From the NCBI GenBank assembly GCA_951800145.1, contig CATOJE010000003.1:38400-102399 (forward strand): a stretch of 64,000 bases of DNA. The letters are read 5' to 3'. Positions within the stretch are counted from its first letter, which is position 1, and every line of letters starts with the position of its first letter. This DNA is from an uncultured Lachnospiraceae bacterium (GTDB lineage Bacteria > Bacillota > Clostridia > Lachnospirales > Lachnospiraceae). Made by a program: the position numbers and the translations under genes. Of this stretch, positions 59,439 through 64,000 are shown piece after piece. The notes under the pieces were generated by a model that was given only the letters and a program-made list of their open reading frames with translations, was not told the origin of the DNA and made no database searches.

Positions 59439-60392
59439 TTACCTTTGGAGCCGTTCCCGGACCACCTCCAGGAATACCGCGGCGATAATCACCACGCCGA
59501 TGGCCACCTGCTGCCAGAAATAATTCAGTCCGATCAGGTTCAATCCATTGCTCAGCACACCGATAATAAATGCTCCCACAATCGTTCCGGCTATGCTGCC
59601 CTTCCCTCCGGTAAGGCTGGCCCCTCCGATCACCGATGCCGCGATGGCATTGGTTTCATACAGCTCTCCGGCTGTGGGCGCCGCGGAAGAAACTCTGGCC
59701 GCCAGAAGCATCCCGGCAAAGGCCACCAGTGCGCCGCTGATAATGTAATTCATTACTTTAATTTTCTTTACCGGGATTCCTGATAAAAATGCCGCCTGTT
59801 CATTACTTCCGATGGCATAGACATAACGGCCGAATTTACTCTTCTTCAGAAGAATCGCCATAACCACCGCAATCACTGCCATAAAAACCACTGCCCAGGG
59901 AAGCCACCCGAAAAGCTTTCCCGAGCCGATCCAGGTAAATTCGCTTTTTAATCCGGACATGGGAACCCCGTCCATAACCACCAGCACAATTCCCCGAAAG
60001 ATACTGTTAGTGCCTAAGGTAGCGATAAATGGGACGATTCCCAGCACGGTAATTACAAAGGCATTTACCGCCCCCAGCATCATACCGGTCATCAGCGCCA
60101 AAAGCATGGCCAATGGCACCGGCATCCCCGCCTTCATGGCCGTAGCCGCGATCAATCCGGAAAAAGCCACCCCGGATCCCACGGATAGATCGATGCAGCC
60201 GCTGGCAATAATATAGGTTTCCGCGATAGCCACAATCACCGCCACCGAAGTCTGCGTCGCAATATTTAATAAATTCCGCTGGGTCAGGAAGCTCTCTGTC
60301 GCAGCTGAAAAGAAGATGCACAGTATGAGAAGTCCCATCAGCGTAAATAAAATCTGTGTGTTTCGTTCCTTTTTATTGATTTTTACATCCAT
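59439..60392 (-). CDS. Ribose-type ABC transporter permease
   Basis: 317 residues from ATG 60392 (MDVKINKKERNTQ), GGAG six bases upstream; ATG 60404 lacks a site. RbsC/YjfF family, eight to ten helices, with GCIDLSVGSGVAFSGLIAA near residue 65 and AIAASVIGGASLTGGKGSIAGTIVGAF near residue 260, the typical family segments. It pairs with the ATPase encoded 27 bp upstream and with the lipoprotein. Confidence 0.92.
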   Translation of the reverse strand: MDVKINKKERNTQILFTLMGLLILCIFFSAATESFLTQRNLLNIATQTSVAVIVAIAETYIIASGCIDLSVGSGVAFSGLIAATAMKAGMPVPLAMLLALMTGMMLGAVNAFVITVLGIVPFIATLGTNSIFRGIVLVVMDGVPMSGLKSEFTWIGSGKLFGWLPWAVVFMAVIAVVMAILLKKSKFGRYVYAIGSNEQAAFLSGIPVKKIKVMNYIISGALVAFAGMLLAARVSSAAPTAGELYETNAIAASVIGGASLTGGKGSIAGTIVGAFIIGVLSNGLNLIGLNYFWQQVAIGVVIIAAVFLEVVRERLQR

Positions 60393-60417
60393 AGCCCGCT
60401 CCATATCCTTTGCTTAC

Positions 60418-60446
60418 TTTAAAAGTCCTGCCGCCGGATAGGCGGC
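60418..60446 (+). repeat. Short dispersed hairpin module, copy B, overlapping a gene end
   Basis: TTTAAAAGTCC, then GCCGCC-GGATA-GGCGGC, nearly identical to 19671-19698. Here it forms the last nine codons and stop of the ABC ATPase gene. Confidence 0.6.
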
Positions 60447-61933
60447 ATGGCATACCGCAGGATTTTGTCCTGATCCAGCTCGCCTGCCGACAGTTCCCCT
60501 GTAATCCTTCCCCCGCACATCACCAGGACACGATCGCTCATACCGATGATCTCCGGAAGCTCCGAGGAAATCATAATCACCGTTACCCCCTGGCCCGCCA
60601 GCTGATGCATCAGCTCGTAAATCTCGTACTTGGCATTTACATCGATCCCTCTGGTAGGCTCATCCAGAATTAAAATACGGGATTTTCGGCAGAGCCAGCG
60701 GGCAAGGATCACCTTCTGCTGGTTGCCACCAGACAGGGTTTTCGTCAGCTGTCCGCTTCCTCTCGCCTTAATCCGCAGCTTCCGGATATATTCTCCCGCT
60801 GCCGCCTCTACCTGATGATCCTTTACAAACCCATTCTGGCTGAACTGATCCAGGCTGGCCGCGGAAATATTATCCCGAAGGGTCTGCTCCAGCATCAGCC
60901 CGTCTTTTTTCCTGTCCTCTGTAATATAGCCAATCCCCTCTGCGATAGCCTTATTCGGAGAGGTAATGTGCTTTCTCACCCCGTCAATCAAGATTTCTCC
61001 TGAAGTAATCCGCTCCGCCCCGAAAATCGCCCTGGCAAGCTCAGTCCGCCCCGCCCCCATCAGCCCGGCTATCCCTAAGATCTCCCCCTCATAGGCCTGG
61101 AATTGAATGTCAAAGAGCGTGTCCGCCACATTCAGCCCCTTTACCTCCAGCGTCATCTTCCCTCTCTTGTAATCCGGCCTGGGCGGAAACTTTTGATTCA
61201 ATTCCCTTCCCACCATTTCCTGAATCAGCAAATCCTTCAAAGTACTGTCATAGCTCCGCTCCGATATCAGCTTCCCATCCCGCAGCACCGTAACCCGATC
61301 CACGATGGCGTCTAAGTCGCTCATCCGGTGGGAAATATAGATAATCGCCACTCCGCTGGCCTTCAGCCTCCGTATGGTATCAAACAGCGTTTCAATCTCC
61401 GAGTCCGTCAAGGCCGCCGTAGGCTCGTCCATGATCAGCAGCCGGCAGTTGGCGGACAGCGCCTTGGCTATCTCCACCATCTGCTGCTGGGCCACACTTA
61501 AGGTGGCTACCTTCCGTCCCGGCGATATGGAAGAGCAGTTCAGCCTCTCCAGCAGGCTGGCCGCCTCCCGGTTCAGCCTCCTGTCATTGATAAACCCCTT
61601 TAAGGGAAGCGCCGGCTCCCTTCCGATAAAAATATTCTCCGCCACTGTCAAATCCGGGAGAAGATTAAACTCCTGATAGACGATGCCGATGCCATAATCA
61701 TAGATTTCCCTGGGGTGATGAATATGCAGCGGCTTCCCCTCGTACAAAATCTCGCCTCCGTCCGGCTCCAAAACCCCGGTTAATATCTTCATCAAGGTGG
61801 ATTTTCCCGCCCCATTTTCCCCCAGCAGCGCATGAACCTCCCCCTTCCTTATCTTCAGATCAATTCCATCCAGCACCCTTACCGTGCTGAAGGACTTAGA
61901 AATCCCCCTGGTCTCCAGTAAATATTCCTTCAT
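60419..61933 (-). CDS. Ribose/galactose-type ABC transporter ATPase (two nucleotide-binding domains)
   Basis: 504 residues. First NBD: Walker A GENGAGKSTLMK near residue 39, signature TLSVAQQQM, Walker B LLIMDEPTAALT. Second NBD: degenerate P-loop GLMGAGRTELARA near residue 290, strong signature TLSGGNQQKVILA and LILDEPTRGIDV. This asymmetry is normal for RbsA/MglA proteins. The C-terminal residues PPIRRQDF are encoded by a dispersed repeat module, so the native tail may have been replaced. ATG 61933 has only a weak upstream GAG. Confidence 0.92.
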   Translation of the reverse strand: MKEYLLETRGISKSFSTVRVLDGIDLKIRKGEVHALLGENGAGKSTLMKILTGVLEPDGGEILYEGKPLHIHHPREIYDYGIGIVYQEFNLLPDLTVAENIFIGREPALPLKGFINDRRLNREAASLLERLNCSSISPGRKVATLSVAQQQMVEIAKALSANCRLLIMDEPTAALTDSEIETLFDTIRRLKASGVAIIYISHRMSDLDAIVDRVTVLRDGKLISERSYDSTLKDLLIQEMVGRELNQKFPPRPDYKRGKMTLEVKGLNVADTLFDIQFQAYEGEILGIAGLMGAGRTELARAIFGAERITSGEILIDGVRKHITSPNKAIAEGIGYITEDRKKDGLMLEQTLRDNISAASLDQFSQNGFVKDHQVEAAAGEYIRKLRIKARGSGQLTKTLSGGNQQKVILARWLCRKSRILILDEPTRGIDVNAKYEIYELMHQLAGQGVTVIMISSELPEIIGMSDRVLVMCGGRITGELSAGELDQDKILRYAMPPIRRQDF

Positions 61934-62025
61934 CTCATTGCCCAGCTCCTTTCCGGCTCCATCCCTAGCCGCCCTATGTCTATGCCAGTCCCTTATCCTC
62001 AGCTAAATCCCCCGCATCACTCCCT

Positions 62026-62787
62026 TTAGTACATCACGTCCCCGAGATTCGGTCCCAGGGTCTGCCCTGTATACAGATTTCCGTCCGGCTCCGCCGCCAG
62101 AAATACTGCCGTGGGAAGGATTTCCTCCAGCTCTCCAAATCTTGGAAGCACCAGCTCCGCCTCCTTATTCTTCCTCCACTCATCACTTACCACTCCCATC
62201 AGCTGCGTCTCGATGGGACCAGGAGCGATGCAGTTGGCTGTAATATTATACTTCCCTACCTCTCTCGCCAGGGATTTGGTAAATCCAATCACACCAGCCT
62301 TGGCCGCTGCATAATGGCAGTGCTCCACGCTCCCCTTCTGCCCCACCTGAGAGGCGATATTAATGATCCGGCCAAATTTCTGCCCTATCATCACCGGAAC
62401 CGCATATTTGCAGGTAAAATAATTGCTGGTCAAATCCACCGCAATCATGCGGTTCCATTCCTCGGTTGTAATATCCGTAAGAAGCTTAGGATTCGAAATC
62501 CCGGCGCAGTTAATCAGCACATCAATGCGGCCAAACCGCTCCACTGCCCTATCGATCAGCCGCCTTGCCACTGTCTCGTCCGAGATATCCCCCTCTTCCA
62601 GAACCACACTTACCCCAAGGCCCTCCAGCTCTTCCTGAAATGCCTTCATCCCATCCGCATCCTGCTTAAAATGATTCAGAACCAGATGCGAGCCCTCCCT
62701 GGCAAAAATTCTGGGAAATCCGCTGCTCATCCCATATCCGCAGCCAGCTCCCGTCATCACCGTAATTTTCCCTTCCAGTTTCTTCAT
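62026..62787 (-). CDS. Short-chain dehydrogenase/reductase
   Basis: 253 residues. SDR fold with nucleotide motif TGAGCGYGMSSG (an unusual form of TGxxxGxG), NCAGIS, the catalytic serine in NIASQVGQ and YAAAK. It uses NAD(P)H to oxidise or reduce an alcohol/ketone. GGGAGG precedes ATG 62787. It is the first structural gene after the regulator and its terminator, 92 bp before the ABC ATPase, so it probably acts on the imported compound or its breakdown product. Substrate unknown. Confidence 0.88.
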   Translation of the reverse strand: MKKLEGKITVMTGAGCGYGMSSGFPRIFAREGSHLVLNHFKQDADGMKAFQEELEGLGVSVVLEEGDISDETVARRLIDRAVERFGRIDVLINCAGISNPKLLTDITTEEWNRMIAVDLTSNYFTCKYAVPVMIGQKFGRIINIASQVGQKGSVEHCHYAAAKAGVIGFTKSLAREVGKYNITANCIAPGPIETQLMGVVSDEWRKNKEAELVLPRFGELEEILPTAVFLAAEPDGNLYTGQTLGPNLGDVMY

Positions 62788-62838
62788 GTGTAACCTCCCT
62801 TATCCATTTATTCTTTATAAGCAAGTCTATTTTGGGTA

Positions 62839-62895
62839 CAAAAAATACACCTTCTTTAATATTCTCAAGAAAGAACTTATTATCCGGTGTATTTT
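62839..62895 (-). terminator. Terminator/attenuator between the regulator and SDR genes
   Basis: AAAATACACC (62895-62886) pairs with GGTGTATTTT, with an inner TTCTTT/AAAGAA stem; TTTTTT follows on the minus strand. It separates the DauR-like gene from the ureide operon and could attenuate read-through. Confidence 0.75.
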
Positions 62896-62920
62896 ATTGT
62901 GCTGTATCAATTACCGCTGC

Positions 62921-63583
62921 TTATTTAGTTTTTGATCCTGCCTCTTCCTTCTTAATGATATCCAGATAAGTATACATCGTATACTTGGAAATCCCCAAAA
63001 ATGACTGGATCCGCTCTCCTGATTTCGTGATAAGGAATGCCCCCTTATCGTTTAAGTATTTCAAAAACTGAAGCTTCTCCTCCCGGTTCATCACACAGGC
63101 CGGCTTTCCTACCAGCTTCTGTCCCTCCTGCAGAAGGTATTCCAAAAGCTGGTTGACCTCCGTAACAAAGATCTCCTGCTTATCCGCTGAATTGATATCA
63201 TATTGATTAATCTCCTTTAAATAATTCTCCAGCTTGATGCTCTCTGTAATATCCGTATTTACACAAAGACAGCCGATCAGGTTCCCGTCATCATCTTTAA
63301 TGTACAAGGAGGAGGAGCGGAGCATCCGGTTATCCTTTAGCCGGGTAACATAATTAAACCGATTGCCATCCTTCACTGTCCCCTGCAAAACCTCCAATCC
63401 CAGATTACTCCCGGTTCCCCCCACCTTTCTCCCGGTCACATGACCATTGCGAATATCCACGATCGTAGTGGCATAATCCTTTTTCAGGTCATGGAGAACG
63501 ATCTCCGTATGGGGGCCCATCTGCTGCTCCAGCATATCCATCAGCTGTATCAAAAACTCTTTTTCTTGTTTTATATCCTTCAT
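62921..63583 (-). CDS. YheO-like PAS / DauR-like helix-turn-helix regulator (second copy)
   Basis: 220 residues, paralogue of the regulator at 24469. YheO-type sensor at residues 1-115 (TEIVLHDLKKDYATTIVDIRNGHVTG, LRSSSLYIKDDDGNLIGCLCVNTDIT); DauR-type HTH at residues 165-213 (LKYLNDKGAFLITKSGERIQSFLGISKYTMYTYLD). ATG 63583 has AGGAAAG upstream. It precedes the SDR-ABC-allantoinase-like operon on the same strand, so it is the likely local regulator. The pair suggests that the two nitrogen-heterocycle clusters are controlled by related sensors with different ligands. Confidence 0.86.
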   Translation of the reverse strand: MKDIKQEKEFLIQLMDMLEQQMGPHTEIVLHDLKKDYATTIVDIRNGHVTGRKVGGTGSNLGLEVLQGTVKDGNRFNYVTRLKDNRMLRSSSLYIKDDDGNLIGCLCVNTDITESIKLENYLKEINQYDINSADKQEIFVTEVNQLLEYLLQEGQKLVGKPACVMNREEKLQFLKYLNDKGAFLITKSGERIQSFLGISKYTMYTYLDIIKKEEAGSKTK

Positions 63584-63607
63584 CGTTTTCTTTCCTTTAC
63601 TGGTTAT

Positions 63608-63636
63608 AGGATACCATACTTTTTGTTATCCGTAAA
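63608..63636 (-). promoter_or_regulatory. Promoter of the second DauR-like regulator
   Basis: TTTACG (63636-63631), 17 bp, TATCCT (63613-63608) on the minus strand. TTTTTGT motifs lie in and just upstream of it. Confidence 0.45.
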
Positions 63637-63856
63637 GACTTTTTGTATTGTTTTTATATTTTTGTGATATTCATGATATTTTACTCATATTATATGTGCA
63701 TATTTTACAATATTTTTATCTATTTTTTATTTTTAACAAACTTTTTGTTTGATTTTATTCCTATTTTTCCCTTTTCCTCCTTTCCTCTCCACCTTACAAA
63801 AAGTTAGGTCTCCTTATCCATTGTACAGAACATCCATAGAAACATCAATCTTTAAG
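63637..63856. other. AT-rich region without a recognised gene
   Basis: Very AT-rich, with poly-T stretches and repeated TTTTTGT. No ORF with a ribosome binding site on either strand. Confidence 0.5.
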
Positions 63857-64000
63857 ATGATCGAAATAAAAATGGACCCTTTCCTTGTTACTGTTCACAG
63901 ACAATGTCAGTTAGTTAAGAACTTTGAAAATCCAATAAACGGTCTGAACATAGGAATAAAGCGCCATTCGAGAATGAATCCTGGAACAAACGGCATAGAC
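63857..64000 (+). CDS. Open-ended ORF at the window edge (doubtful)
   Basis: From ATG 63857 the plus strand stays open for 48 codons to the end of the window (MIEIKMDPFLVTVHRQC). No good ribosome binding site precedes it and no family is recognised. A minus-strand frame is also open over part of the region. It may be the start of a gene or an accidental ORF. Confidence 0.2.
   Translation, partial: MIEIKMDPFLVTVHRQCQLVKNFENPINGLNIGIKRHSRMNPGTNGID

Overview
The window looks like a chromosomal segment of an anaerobic Clostridia species, probably a Lachnospiraceae gut commensal. This is an inference from strong AGGAGG-type ribosome binding sites, several TTG starts, DUF1540 and C_GCAxxG_C_C proteins, ECF sigma/anti-sigma and BrnT genes, and above all a complete set of genes for the labile selenium cofactor of molybdenum hydroxylases. 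No rRNA, tRNA, CRISPR array or intact insertion sequence was found.

Layout. 1-2.8 kb: the end of a P-II-like gene, an alanine/glycine:cation symporter and a LysR regulator. 2.8-8.8 kb (minus strand): a selenium-mobilisation block, read yedE, tusA-like, selD, yedF, yqeB, cysteine desulfurase/selenocysteine lyase-like. A previously unannotated candidate small RNA (about 7.62-7.73 kb, with its own plus-strand promoter) lies between yedE and tusA. 9-15 kb: ordinary and decaying genes, namely a Nim-like flavoprotein, a transglutaminase-like surface protein broken by a nonsense codon and a frameshift, an AAA/DUF4143 ATPase, a transposase remnant and a second candidate small RNA (about 14.93-15.05 kb).

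15.2-31.9 kb: a bidirectional purine/ureide catabolism cluster. The minus strand reads ssnA, ygfK, DUF3343 Se/S-carrier-like, xanthine dehydrogenase (FeS-Mo fusion), hydantoinase. The plus strand reads a DauR/YheO-like regulator, ygeX, ygeY, ygeW, carbamate kinase, xanthine/urate-type permease. Homologous clusters have been tied to anaerobic uric acid and purine breakdown in gut bacteria. The gene set fits hydroxylation by a Se-Mo enzyme, ring opening, 2,3-diaminopropionate cleavage, and ATP gain from carbamoyl phosphate. Cofactor maturation genes continue at 49.4-51.8 kb: a YqeC-MocA fusion, and a MocA-like protein fused to a ModE/LysR-type winged helix.

32-36 kb: envelope, sigma/anti-sigma and small genes, including a Pro/Gly repeat protein. 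36.1-41.9 kb: a three-gene molybdopterin oxidoreductase operon (FAD/NAD oxidoreductase, catalytic subunit, 4Fe-4S subunit) beside a GntR/FCD regulator and a LysR regulator, with FadR-like operator sites. 42-48 kb: DUF1540, acyltransferase, thrS, a C_GCAxxG protein, ilvE and a 57-aa gene absent from the ORF track. 52-53.5 kb: a radical SAM protein and a BrnT/BrnA toxin-antitoxin pair.

53.7-63.6 kb: a second nucleobase/ureide island. It holds a uracil-type permease and a minus-strand operon of SDR, ribose-type ABC transporter (ATPase, permease, lipoprotein), allantoinase-like, allantoate amidohydrolase/carbamoylase-like and RidA genes, headed by a second DauR/YheO-like regulator. Intergenic space holds a family of about 50-bp palindromic elements (three good copies plus a half copy) and two other short dispersed repeats.
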